Notes: a model not told the origin generated them from the sequence alone. A stretch of 33,877 nt of DNA from Sphingomicrobium sp. (GCA_030447545.1 JAUJOV010000017.1:34417-68293), one strand, 5' to 3'; counted from the stretch's first letter, positions 17,488 through 25,237 are shown. Program-made: numbers and translations.

Positions 17488-17765
17488 GTGGCTCGCACCC
17501 AGCAGACCTTTGAGAATGGCAAGGACCGCCCGACCTACGTCTTTGTCGAGCCGTGGCCGGAATGCTTTGAGCCAAGAGCCGGGAGACAAGCTGACGCTCA
17601 TCTGGAACGCGCCGGAAAGCGGGGATGCCATGCAGGTGAATTTCGTCAACGAGCGCGAGCTTGTTGTCTGGCCGAACGGGGACTTGGATGACCTGGTGAT
17701 CCTGTTCAATGGTGGCCCATCGAAGGGTCGAAGCTGGACGTTCACGCACAAGGACCATCGCGGGC
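17488..17765 (+). CDS. hypothetical protein, about 90 residues (frame-disrupted)
   Basis: From a GTG at 17488 it reads VARTQQTFENGKDRPTYVFV, then EPWPECFE. After one slip near 17.57 kb it continues EPGDKLTLIWNAPESGDAMQ, VNFVNERELVVWPNGDLDDL and VILFNGGPSKGRSWTFTHK. The strand-rich pattern looks like a small beta domain. I recognise no family. The end is uncertain because the frame runs into the next repeat unit. Lower GC than flanking core genes. Confidence 0.5.
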
Positions 17766-17767
17766 GA

Positions 17768-17794
17768 ACATCTGCAATGGGTCGAAAGCCGACC
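17768..17794 (+). repeat. GTCCGC-type dispersed repeat unit
   Basis: ACATCTGCAATGGGTCGAAA followed by GCCGACC. It resembles unit a at 16311 (TCGAAAGCCGAC core) in the same orientation and closes the group of repeat-bordered small genes before the kinase gene. Confidence 0.55.
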
Positions 17795-17859
17795 TGCCGC
17801 TACTGCCGCGAACGGCCTTCCGAGAAGCGGTCGCCAATCGCACGTCCGCGTGGGCCGGG

Positions 17860-18996
17860 CTATTTGAACACCACGGCCACGGTCACGCCCAACTCGTCCT
17901 CCACGCGCAACTCGCCGCGAAGCTGCTTGACGAGGGTTCCACCAGGCCAAAGCCGAGTGACCCTTCGCGCACGTCACCCATCCCGCGCCCGTCATCCTCG
18001 ACACGCGCTCGATGCTGGACCCGTCGCGCCGATGTGCCGAAACCGCGATGGCTCTGCACAGCGGCGGCGGGAACGCATATTTGACGGCGTTCGTAATCGT
18101 TTCCCGGCAGTGGCGATGATCCCCAGCGGGATCGCGACGTCCCCATGCAACAGGATCGTGGCAGCTGACGCTGAGCGTGACGCAGTCATCCTGCTTGGTG
18201 ATCGGGCGCAGTGCCTCGCAAAGGTCGCTCAGATAGGTCGCGAGATTGACTCGCTGCGAGGTCTCCGACTTGCTCAGAAGATCGTGCACTCTCGGACATC
18301 GCCATCAGGCGGTCCTGCGCCTCCTGAAACAATGCCCGGACCGCGGGGTCCGAGTGCCGCCGGCCCTGTATGCCGAGCAGCGACGAAGCGATCGACAGGC
18401 TGTTCTTGGCCCGATGATTGACCTCGGCGGAGTACAACTCCCTTCATGCACCAACCGCTGGAGCGCTTCGTTAGCCGTGGTCAGTTCGGCTGTCCGGGCT
18501 TCGACCTTGGACCTGCTCGTGGGCCAGCCTCCGAAGCGATTTTTCGGGCCTGATACTGACGGTTGATGTCGAGGTACGACATGAAGTGATGAAGGACCCT
18601 GCCCTGGCCATCGTCGAGCGGGCTGGCGAAAAGCATTGCCCTGGAACGGCTCTCCGTTCTTGCGGTACTGGAGGATCTCGACATTCTCGTCGCGCCCTGC
18701 TCCATCGCCGCTTCATACCTGCGGACAGTTCCCATGTCCGTCGCCGGGCCGTTCATGAAGTGCGGGTCCTGGCCGGTGATTTCTTCGAGTTCGTAGCCCG
18801 ACAGAGCAATGAAGGCCGGGCTCGCGAAGATGATCGGATTTCCCGGCAGCGTGGCATCGGTCACGATCATCGGCATCCGCGTCAGGCGAACGGCCTCGAC
18901 GAAGAAGCCGCCCTGTTCGCGGATGTTGTCCAGTCGGTGCTCGGACCGGGTCCGCGCCTCGGTGTCGGCCAGGCCTTCCTGAAAGTTGTTGGTCAT
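17860..18996 (-). CDS. PAS (LOV-like) sensor histidine kinase, HisKA_2 type (frame-disrupted)
   Basis: About 379 codons from ATG 18996 to TAG 17860. The N-terminal PAS domain reads MPMIVTDATLPGNPIIFASP, AFIALSGYELEEITGQDPHF, MNGPATD and closes with LDDGQGRVLHHFMSYLDI, all as in LOV domains, but the photoactive Cys position (GxNCRFLQ in LOV) is Pro here. The phosphoacceptor region is VNHRAKNSLSIASSLLGIQ, HisKA_2/HWE-like, followed by a catalytic domain with ETITNAVKYAFP, DDGRGMGDV and GSLGFGLV, and an end read as LRGELRVEDELGVTVAVVFK. No transmembrane segment, so cytoplasmic. Breaks lie near 18.70, 18.43, 18.29, 18.13, 18.02 and 17.93 kb. No response-regulator gene is adjacent. Confidence 0.86.
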
Positions 18997-19185
18997 CGTC
19001 CTCGCAGAGCTCAAAGCCTGCCGCACCGGCGTTAACCCGGTACGTCACTAAAAACGGCAATCCGCTAGCACGTTGACGAGGGGCGTCCGTCAGCGGCTTC
19101 GACCTATTCAGCCCAATCCCAATTGCTCCACTGTGACACTCGCAAACTTTGGAACGCCGTATGCGTTGACATTATGGAACGAGCG

Positions 19186-19941
19186 ATGCCCAGCTATCGC
19201 GCAAACCAGAGCCAGGATCGCGCCAAGGCGCTTGCCGCGGTGGGCGTCGTGCACCGCTGCGCTGGCCGCGGTCATCTCACCGGCCTCGACGTGCGGATCG
19301 TTCGCCAGACGGTCGAGCGGCTGCAGACCTTCGACATCACGCCCGAAGCTCCGCCGCCGCCGATTCCCGAGCCTCCGCCGCCGCCCAGGCCTGAGGAAAG
19401 CAGCGCGCCCGAAGAGGAAGCAGCGCCCGCCAACATCAAGTCGAGGCCCACTCCGGTCGTTGCGCCCAAGCCGCCGATCCCGCTGCCCATCCCGCCTCCG
19501 GTCAACTCGTCCAACGTGCGCGGGCCCGAAGGGCTCGACCGCACCGCGGGCGCTTCGAACCGGCCCGGCCCGGGGACCGGTGCGGGCGGCCAGGGCAGCG
19601 GCTTCGGCGGGGGCGGCCGCGGCGGAACGGGTGCGGGCCCGGGCAGCGGAGCCGGCTTCACTCCGGCGCAGCGCATCAGCAAGATCCCCGACAGCCAGTA
19701 CCGGCGCATCGTGGCCGCGACCGGTCAGCGAAGCGGCAGGGTCGGGCTGACCCTGAAGGTCAATGTGGACGGGCGGCCGTCCAACTGCCGGATCGCCCGG
19801 TCGAGCGGCAACCCCGTCGCCGATGGGCTGATGTGCGAGCTTGCGGTCGGCTACATGCGCTGGCGCCCGGCGCGCGACCCCCACGGGCGCCCGGTGGCTC
19901 AGGACGTCACCTGGTATCCCGACTGGGCTCCGAACCGCTGA
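19186..19941 (+). CDS. TonB-like energy transducer
   Basis: Proline-rich periplasm-spanning protein of about 251 residues. A short cytoplasmic head (MPSYRANQSQDRAK) precedes one membrane anchor that reads VVHAALAAVILTGLDV once a cancelling pair of slips near 19.25 kb is removed. Next come a long Pro/Glu-rich stretch (EAPPPPIPEPPPPPRPEE), a Gly-rich segment and a C-terminal TonB-like domain (GRVGLTLKVNVDGRPSNCRI, then WRPARDPHGRPVAQDVTW). TonB couples ExbBD and the proton gradient to outer-membrane receptors, none of which is in the window. ATG 19174 is an alternative start. Convergent with the L,D-transpeptidase, three bases apart. Confidence 0.8.
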   Translation: MPSYRANQSQDRAKALAAVGVVHRCAGRGHLTGLDVRIVRQTVERLQTFDITPEAPPPPIPEPPPPPRPEESSAPEEEAAPANIKSRPTPVVAPKPPIPLPIPPPVNSSNVRGPEGLDRTAGASNRPGPGTGAGGQGSGFGGGGRGGTGAGPGSGAGFTPAQRISKIPDSQYRRIVAATGQRSGRVGLTLKVNVDGRPSNCRIARSSGNPVADGLMCELAVGYMRWRPARDPHGRPVAQDVTWYPDWAPNR

Positions 19942-19944
19942 CGC

Positions 19945-21330
19945 CTACCGGCTGGAAGCGAGCATCCCGGCGCCGCCCAGCTGCGCGAGGCGCGACGCAT
20001 CGCGGCCGTATATGTCGTCGAAGAACGCCAGCTTCGATCCGCTCGGCATGACCGTCAGATAGGTGAGATAGACCGGCACGGGCGTGGGCAGCAGCAGGTC
20101 TCAAGCTCGGCGCTCGCGCCCGTCGGGTTGAGGTCCCTGCCCCACAGCCAGCGAGCCAGCCGGGGCGCGTCCTCGAGCCGCACGCAGCCGCCGCTGAACA
20201 GGCGCGCGGGCTCGCTCAGAAGTCCTTTTCGGACGTGTCGTGCAGGTACACGCCTTCCTTGTTGGGGAACATGAACTTCATGCGCCCCATCGCATTCTCC
20301 GACCGGGCAGCTGGCGCACGCGGATCTGCGTGCGTCCGTCGGCGACCGCCTTCCAGTCGATGGTCGTCGGGTCGACGATCGTCGGGTTCTCGCCCCAGTC
20401 GGACAGCACCTCGTAGCCCTTCGCGCGCAGGTAGCGCACGCCCTGCTTGACGACGTTGGGCGCGATCCGCTCGGCGGTCAGGTCGGCCGGCACGTTCCAG
20501 TAAGGGTTGAGCGCCGCGTAGCGGATGAACGCGGTCATCATCGGCGTTGCATTTTTCGGCTTGCCGACGACGACGCGCATCGAGTCCACGACCGCGCCGT
20601 TCTCGTACATGTCGGTCTGGGCCGCGGAATTGACCACCACGTGCCGGCCCGCGCTTGCCGGAAGCTCGCGCGCGCGCTCGAGGTTCAGCTGGATGCGCTG
20701 GCGCTGGTCGGGCGCGAAGGCTGCTCAAGCGCCTGGCGAAGCTCCGCGTAGAGCGGGTGCATCCAGCGCATCTCGGCAGTGTAGCGCTCGAGCGACGAGG
20801 CGCTCGCGCCGCCGCTTCGAGGATCGCGCGGGGCGAGGGCGGGCGCGGCCTCAACTCGGGGTCGACATAATAGATTCTGATGCTGTGCGGCCGGCGCAGG
20901 TCGCGCACATAGGCGACCAGCGCCTCGCTCAGCATCATGTCGGCCCGGCGCACCGCGCGCGCGGATCGCCCGAGCGGGCCGCAGCCGCGGCGCGTGAGAT
21001 CGCCGACGCGATATTCGCTTGGGTCGAGCCCGTCGATCTGCGCGCTTGCGAGGATCTCGAGCAGCACGTCGGCCTGCCGGCCACCTTGCGAGTACCACAG
21101 CGGCCGCCAGCCCCGCGCCGCGTAGAATTCGGTGATACCCTGGCCCTGCCGCAAGGCGCTGGCAGTGCTCTGTGCCTTGGCCTCGCCGACAGGCATGGCG
21201 GGCGCGCCGAGCGCAAGCGCGACCGCCGCGGCAATGCCGCCAGGCAGAAAGTGCGCACCGGCCGGACCCGGCCGGTGCGCTCGATACGCCTACTCGTCAC
21301 GAATGCTCCGATAATTTTATCCGCGCTCAC
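19945..21330 (-). CDS. L,D-transpeptidase, YcbB/YkuD family (frame-disrupted)
   Basis: Periplasmic enzyme that forms 3-3 cross-links in peptidoglycan or attaches proteins to it. A signal peptide core (GGIAAAVALALGAPAMPV) is followed by a peptidoglycan-binding-like region (YAARGWRPLWYSQGG, ILASAQIDGLDPSEYRVGDL). The YkuD domain reads MVVNSAAQTDMYENG, MRVVVGKPKNATPM, NPYWNVPADLTAERIAPNVV and KFMFPNKEGVYLHDT. The catalytic motif is FSGGCVRLEDAPRLARWLWG, with the active Cys in GGC. The GTG at 21330 overlaps the upstream lipoprotein stop (GTGA), which supports coupled translation. Several breaks lie near 21.25, 20.82, 20.72, 20.30, 20.22 and 20.10 kb. About 461 codons, a usual length. Confidence 0.86.
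21253..21280. promoter_or_regulatory. perfect 12-bp GC-rich hairpin near the L,D-transpeptidase start
   Basis: GCGCACCGGCCG (21253-21264), a four-base loop GACC, then CGGCCGGTGCGC (21269-21280). On the minus-strand transcript it would sit about 50-77 bases after the GTG at 21330 and cover an alternative GTG at 21258. The reading frame of the signal peptide breaks here, so it may be either a regulatory structure or the cause of a local sequencing error. Confidence 0.5.
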
Positions 21331-21875
21331 CCGCGCCGACCGGAGCCGTATATGTGGGGGCCGGCCGTTGTCGACGGTGCACCGGCATAATATTGGCCGT
21401 TCGCCACATAGCCGTCGACGCGGCCGTCATTGTCACGGTCGGCCCACACAGCGCCGGCGATACCGCCGACCGCAGCGCCGATCACCGCGCCTTCGAGCAC
21501 GCCGAGGCCAGGGATCGAGCGCCGGCCGCAGCACCGAGAGCGGGCGCCGCCGAGAGCGCCGGTCGCGACGCGGCGAAGCGTCGGGTCATAGCCCTGCGGA
21601 GTGCCTGCATAATACTGGCCGTTGGACACATAGCCGTCGACATAGCCGTCGTTGTTCCGGTCGGCCCAGATGCCTCCGGCAAGACCGCCGATCGCAGCGC
21701 CGACCGCGGCGCCTTCGATCACGCTCACGCCCGGCAGGACCGCGCCGGCCGCAACGCCTGCGCCCGCGCCATAGGCGGCGCCTTCGGCAACGTCGCCGGC
21801 CATCGGCCTGTTGGTCGCGCACGCGCTCAGCGAAATCGAGCCCGCGAGCAGGATCGCTACAACTGACTTACGCAT
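21327..21875 (-). CDS. glycine-zipper lipoprotein with duplicated calcium-loop-like motif
   Basis: About 182 residues. MRKSVVAILLAGSISLSACA provides a signal and a lipobox with Cys at residue 19. Two homologous halves follow: VIEGAAVGAAIGGLAGGIWA, then DRNNDGYVDGYVSNGQYY; and VLEGAVIGAAVGGIAGAVWA, then DRDNDGRVDGYVANGQYY. The first part of each is a glycine-zipper membrane-interacting segment. The second matches the D-x-D/N-x-D-G-x-x-D pattern of EF-hand or dockerin calcium loops. A frame slip lies between the halves (near 21.53 kb). I chose ATG 21875 because GGGAG sits seven bases upstream; two tandem ATGs precede it. It overlaps the L,D-transpeptidase start. Confidence 0.8.
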   Translation of the reverse strand: MRKSVVAILLAGSISLSACATNRPMAGDVAEGAAYGAGAGVAAGAVLPGVSVIEGAAVGAAIGGLAGGIWADRNNDGYVDGYVSNGQYYAGTPQGYDPTLRRVATGALGGARSRCCGRRSIPGLGVLEGAVIGAAVGGIAGAVWADRDNDGRVDGYVANGQYYAGAPSTTAGPHIYGSGRRG

Positions 21876-21927
21876 CATCATTCTCCCAGATGTTGATCTT
21901 CCGGACCATGCCCCAGGGTTCTGCTTT

Positions 21928-21939
21928 CCCTCGCGAGGG
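21928..21939. promoter_or_regulatory. 12-bp perfect palindrome in a divergent promoter region
   Basis: CCCTCGCGAGGG lies in the roughly 195-base gap between the divergent lipoprotein (start 21875) and arsC (start 22071). It could be an operator for either gene, but no regulator is adjacent and a short GC palindrome can arise by chance. Confidence 0.3.
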
Positions 21940-22070
21940 TGCATGTCACAGCCCAGAAAACGACAGTATGGGCCTATCGTTCCGGGTTCGCGACAAACCT
22001 GCCGCACGATTGCACCACATTGGCGGGAAGCTGTTGCGAACCGGTCGCACGCGCCTAGAGGAGCCCCGCA

Positions 22071-22464
22071 ATGAGCGTCACCATCTACCACAACCCGGCC
22101 TGCGGCACTTCGCGCAAGACCCTCGAGATCCTGCGTGAAAGCGGCGCCGAGCCGAACGTCGTCGAATATCTCAGCGCCCCGCCCAGCCGCGAGGAGCTCA
22201 GGAGCCTGTATCAGCGCGCCGGAATCACCCCGCGCGAGGGGCTGCGCGCCAAGGAGCCGATCGCCGCCGGTTCGGCCTCACCCGGCCTGGATCAGCGACG
22301 ACGAGATCCTCGACGCGATGATCGAGCATCCGATCCTCATCAACCGCCCGCTGGTCGAGACCGACAAGGGCGTGCGCCTGTGCCGCCCGCAGGACGTGGT
22401 TCGCGAGATCCTCTGGAAAAAATCGGATCGTCCCTCCCCAGGGCATCGGGGGAGGATAGTCTGA
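22071..22464 (+). CDS. arsC: ArsC-family (glutaredoxin-dependent) arsenate reductase-like protein (one frame slip)
   Basis: Thioredoxin-fold protein starting MSVTIYHNPACGTSRKTLEI. The single active Cys sits in NPACGTSRKT near residue 11, as in ArsC and Spx relatives. The second part (PAWISDDEILDAMIEHPILI, then NRPLVETDKGVRLCRPQDVV) carries the family Arg in NRPLV. A slip lies near 22.27 kb. GAGGAG eight bases before the ATG supports the start. The last dozen codons (SDRPSPGHRGRIV) fall in an imperfect inverted repeat (CCTCCCC ... GGGGGAGG, 22434-22456) and look like a repeat-derived extension. No arsB or arsR is nearby, so arsenate reduction in vivo is not assured. Confidence 0.85.
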
Positions 22465-22469
22465 CCGGA

Positions 22470-23237
22470 GTGACTTTCGGCCTCGATCCGCGCCTGTTGC
22501 TCCAGGGCTATGCGGCCGGCATCTTTCCGATGGCCGACAGCCGCGACGCGTCCGAGCCTGTTCTGGGTCGAGCCGCGCAGCCGCGCGATCATCCCGCTCG
22601 ACGGGTGCCACATGTCGCGCCTGCTGCGGCGCACCATCCGCTCCGGCCGCTTCACCGTCACGCGCGACCGCGACTTTCCGGCCGTGATCGCCGCCTGCGC
22701 CGATCGCGAGGAGACCTGGATCAACGCCGACATCGAGCGCGCGATGCTCGCCCTCCACGGCTCGGGCCACGCCCATTCGATCGAGGTCTGGCATGGCGGC
22801 GATCTCGTCGGCGGCCTCTACGGAGTGAAGCTCGGCCGCGCCTTTTTCGGCGAGAGCATGTTCAGCCGGATGGCCGACGCCTCGAAGGTCGCGCTCGCCT
22901 GGCTCGTCGCGCGGCTGAAGGTCGGCGGCTTCACCCTGCTCGACTGCCAGTTCATGACCGGACACCTCGCATCGCTCGGCGCGCTCACCGTGCCGCGCAA
23001 GACCTACGTCGAATTGCTGTCCGCGGCGCTGGGCGGCGCCGGAGCCGCCGCAGGCGCGGGCTCGCAGGATCGGCCGCGGGCGCGCGGGCGCCGGCGCGCG
23101 GGGCCGCGTCGCGGCGCCGGCCGCGCTGCCGTTCCCGACCTTCTCGCGCTTGAACGGCTGCTCGAAGCGACGGGCGCGGCCGGAGCGGCTTCGCCCGAGG
23201 GATATGTCATCGCGCAGCTCTGGGCCAGACGTCATAG
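22470..23237 (+). CDS. aat: leucyl/phenylalanyl-tRNA-protein transferase (frame-disrupted)
   Basis: Transfers Leu or Phe to N-terminal Arg/Lys of proteins, marking them for ClpAP (N-end rule). Hallmarks: [40 protein letters not shown] (reached after a slip near 22.56 kb), the [20 protein letters not shown] region, [20 protein letters not shown] and [15 protein letters not shown]. The true end reads VIAQLLGQTS then TAG at 23237 after a slip near 23.22 kb. GTG start at 22470, six bases after the arsC stop. The 3' end overlaps the convergent DUF2155 gene by 31 bases. Residues from about 190 to 225 are Arg/Gly-rich and may also contain cancelling errors. Confidence 0.93.
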
Positions 23238-23667
23238 ACCGGGTGCTCGACCACGTTGAGCGACGGCGATTCCTTGTAGAGCCAGCCCGAGAAGGCGCGC
23301 TGCCACTGGCCGTCGGGCCGCTGCACGTCCAGCTGGACGAACGCGCCGGTCAGCTTCTCGCGTTCCCACGGCGCGCTCGCCTCGCACGCCCTCAGGCGAA
23401 CGATCGCGTCCTCACCCGCAGCGCCTGCCCCGGCTTCATGGTCAGGTTGCGAACGATCCCGTTGCGCTTGTTGAGCAGGCCAAGGACGGCGACGCGTTCG
23501 GCCATCGGAGTGACCCCGGCCTGCTGCGCCGGGGCGGGAGCAGCGCCGTTTTGCGCAGGCGCGGCTTGCGGCCTGCCTTGCTGCTGCTGCTGCTCCTGCT
23601 GCTGCTCGCCCTGGCCGCAGGCGGCGAGCGCAAGAAGAGCCGGCACGGCGCCAGCGACAAGCCTCAT
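23207..23667 (-). CDS. DUF2155 lipoprotein with Gln-rich linker (one frame slip)
   Basis: Starts [20 protein letters not shown] with a lipobox LAAC, then a QQQEQQQQQ-type linker encoded by CTG/CAG repeats, then the DUF2155 domain: [20 protein letters not shown], a slip near 23.42 kb, [40 protein letters not shown] and the highly conserved [20 protein letters not shown]. The family is alphaproteobacterial and is encoded beside NDUFA12 and aat, as here. Its function is unknown. The ATG overlaps the NDUFA12 stop (ATGA), showing coupling. Unusual feature: the Gln run is long for a bacterial lipoprotein. Confidence 0.86.
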
Positions 23668-24038
23668 TCGGGGGTCCAGGGCTCGTGGACCGCCGGTCGA
23701 GGCCGGCCGGATCCGCCGCGAAGCGAACCGTCGGGCCGGAACGCGGCCATTGTCCCGGTCGCGTTGGGGTCGGACGGCTTTCCCATTTGCGCCTGGGCGG
23801 AAGCGCCTGTCGGGCAGGTCCGGATCGTGCCGCGAAGCCACAGCGACCATTCCGCCGGAACTCGGCTGCCGTCATTGTCGGCCGGATAGATCACCCAGCG
23901 CCGGCGGGGGTTCTTCGCGTGCCGGTAATAGATGTTGCCGCGGTCGTCGCGGCCAACTTCCTCGCCCCGGAACCTGGTGAGCAGCCAGTTCAGGTCGCGC
24001 GCGTTCCACCAGGTGAAGGTTCTGTCGAGGATCGCCAT
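23664..24038 (-). CDS. NDUFA12-family NADH:ubiquinone oxidoreductase accessory subunit
   Basis: A 124-residue homologue of the complex I supernumerary subunit NDUFA12 (B17.2), found in alphaproteobacteria and mitochondria. Recognisable parts are FTWWNARDLNWLLTRFRGEE, VGRDDRGNIYYRHAKNPRRR, WVIYPADNDGSRVPAEWSLW and the end GSLRGGSGRPRPAVHEPWTP. It associates with the peripheral arm of complex I on the cytoplasmic side. The frame is open, though residues 85-95 may contain cancelling slips. It overlaps DUF2155 by ATGA and follows the DUF192 gene on the same strand. Confidence 0.87.
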   Translation of the reverse strand: MAILDRTFTWWNARDLNWLLTRFRGEEVGRDDRGNIYYRHAKNPRRRWVIYPADNDGSRVPAEWSLWLRGTIRTCPTGASAQAQMGKPSDPNATGTMAAFRPDGSLRGGSGRPRPAVHEPWTPE

Positions 24039-24134
24039 CGCCGCCGCCTGTGCCGCTTCCGTGGACTGAGTTGGAGTTCCTCCTCTCCGCGGGTACGAGC
24101 GAAGCGAGTTCTCCTGTCAGCCGAGCAACGGCAC

Positions 24135-24153
24135 CGAGCCAAGGCTTGGCTCG
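24135..24153. repeat. inverted repeat in the NDUFA12-DUF192 gap
   Basis: CGAGCCAAG, one base, CTTGGCTCG: two perfect nine-base arms. The surrounding gap (24039-24185) also holds cgagcgaagcgag and pyrimidine-rich stretches typical of intergenic filler. No gene is visible in the gap. It could act as a weak terminator of the DUF192 message, but there is no T-tract. Confidence 0.35.
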
Positions 24154-24185
24154 ATTCACCCCTCCCCGGAAGGATGGGAGACACA

Positions 24186-24675
24186 CTACCACTCCACCTT
24201 GTCGCCGCCCTTGATCCCAAGCTCCGAGGCCATTCCGCCGCGGACCTCGAGCACCGCCGACACGGATCGATCGACGGCACGGGGTCCAGCGACAGGGGTA
24301 CCGTATTCTCGGCAACGCGCGCGATCGTCCGGTCGGGGCTGATGAAGATGATGTCGAGCGGATGTAGGTGTTCTTCATCCAGAAGCTCGCCGGCTGCGGC
24401 TGATCGTAGGGAACAGCGAGCGCCGCGATCGTCGGCGAGCGACTGGCGGAACATCAGCCCCTGCGCCTGCTCCTGCGCCGGTGCGTGCGACCTCGACCAG
24501 AAGTGGCGGACCCGGCCGCTCGATCGGATCGTCAGCGGCATTTGGTCGAGCCCTGCCGGCGAGCTGCTCGAGACCGGCTTCGGGACTGGTCGCTGCAGGC
24601 CCGCACGCCGCCAGACCCGCCATTCCCGCCGCGGCCAGCGCGCTGAGGACGAGGACACGCGCAGCTTGACCGCCG
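24186..24675 (-). CDS. DUF192-family lipoprotein (frame-disrupted)
   Basis: Envelope protein of about 160 residues. The leader VLVLSALAAAGMAGLAACG has a lipobox LAAC. After a charged linker the DUF192 domain reads QEQAQGLMFRQSLADDRGML, FWMKNTYIPLDIIFISPDRT, IARVAENTVPLSLDPVPSID and a final LEVRGGMASELGIKGGDKVE before the TAG at 24186. The M-F-R...F-W-M-K-N-T series is diagnostic. Its function is unknown; some relatives are exported heat-stable proteins. Slips lie near 24.56, 24.49, 24.42, 24.37 and 24.26 kb. The start is uncertain because it overlaps the disrupted end of the cold-shock gene. Confidence 0.82.
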
Positions 24676-25237
24676 TCAGCCCCTTGGGCCCTCGGCAATC
24701 CGCGCCTCCAGCCGCTCGCCGGGCTGCAGGTCGCGGATCGCGCAATTGCGCACCGTCTCCATGTGCACGAACACGTCCGTATCGTCCTGTCCAACCCGGC
24801 TGACGAAGCCGTAGCCCTTCACTCGATTGAACCATTTCACCCTCGACCGGTTCGAACTCGCCCGCCCTCTGGTCGAGAGCCTTACGGTCAACTCCGCCGG
24901 GCGTCGAGCGCGCGTTCGCCGCCGGCTGGACCGCCTCGCCAAGGTCGATCCACAGGACCTTCTTGCACTGGAGCCCACGGTCGAGCCGCGTCGCCACGCA
25001 CTCGACCAGCGCGCCTTCGGGAAGGCTTCTTCGGCCATGCCTACGAAGCACGCTGAAATGAAGCAATATGTCGCCCTCGACCGCCTCGCTGACCAGGAAA
25101 CCGAAGCCTGCGTGGCGTCGAACCACTTCCGGCCGACCACGGGGCTGAGCTCCGTGGGCGAGTCGGTATCCCGCTCGGCTAAGTCCCCGGTCCGCAATTC
25201 GGGGCGCGGGAGCAGGCAGGGTCGGGGCGCGCACCAT
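24672..25237 (-). CDS. double cold-shock-domain protein (frame-disrupted)
   Basis: Two nucleic-acid-binding CSDs in one chain of about 185-190 residues. Domain 1 reads VVGRKWFDATQAGFGFLVSE, then AVEGDILLHFSVLRRHGRRS. Domain 2 reads VKWFNRVKGYGFVSRVGQDD, then TDVFVHMETVRNCAIRDLQP and LEARIAEGPKGLTAVKL. Each has the RNP1-like (GFGF, GYGF) and RNP2-like (LLHFS, VFVHM) motifs. ATG at 25237 with GAGGG close upstream. Breaks lie near 25.18, 25.10, 24.82 and 24.70 kb. The two-CSD form beside DUF192 and NDUFA12 is an alphaproteobacterial arrangement. Probable RNA chaperone or regulator in the cytoplasm. Confidence 0.82.

Noticed and set aside
16311-17794. Integron attC array
   Set aside because: The repeats lack recognisable R'/R'' core sites and no integron integrase is in the window. 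One gene is in the opposite orientation. The cassette-like layout is kept as a finding only.
16311-17794. CRISPR array
   Set aside because: Repeat spacing is irregular (hundreds of bases) with genes between units. No cas genes.
20525-22138. 537-codon open frame on the plus strand
   Set aside because: Antisense to the L,D-transpeptidase and the glycine-zipper lipoprotein, which carry clear motifs. The product is Arg-rich without domains.
22071-22464. Arsenic-resistance operon
   Set aside because: Only the ArsC-family protein is present. No arsB, arsR or acr3 gene is adjacent, and ArsC-fold proteins have other roles.
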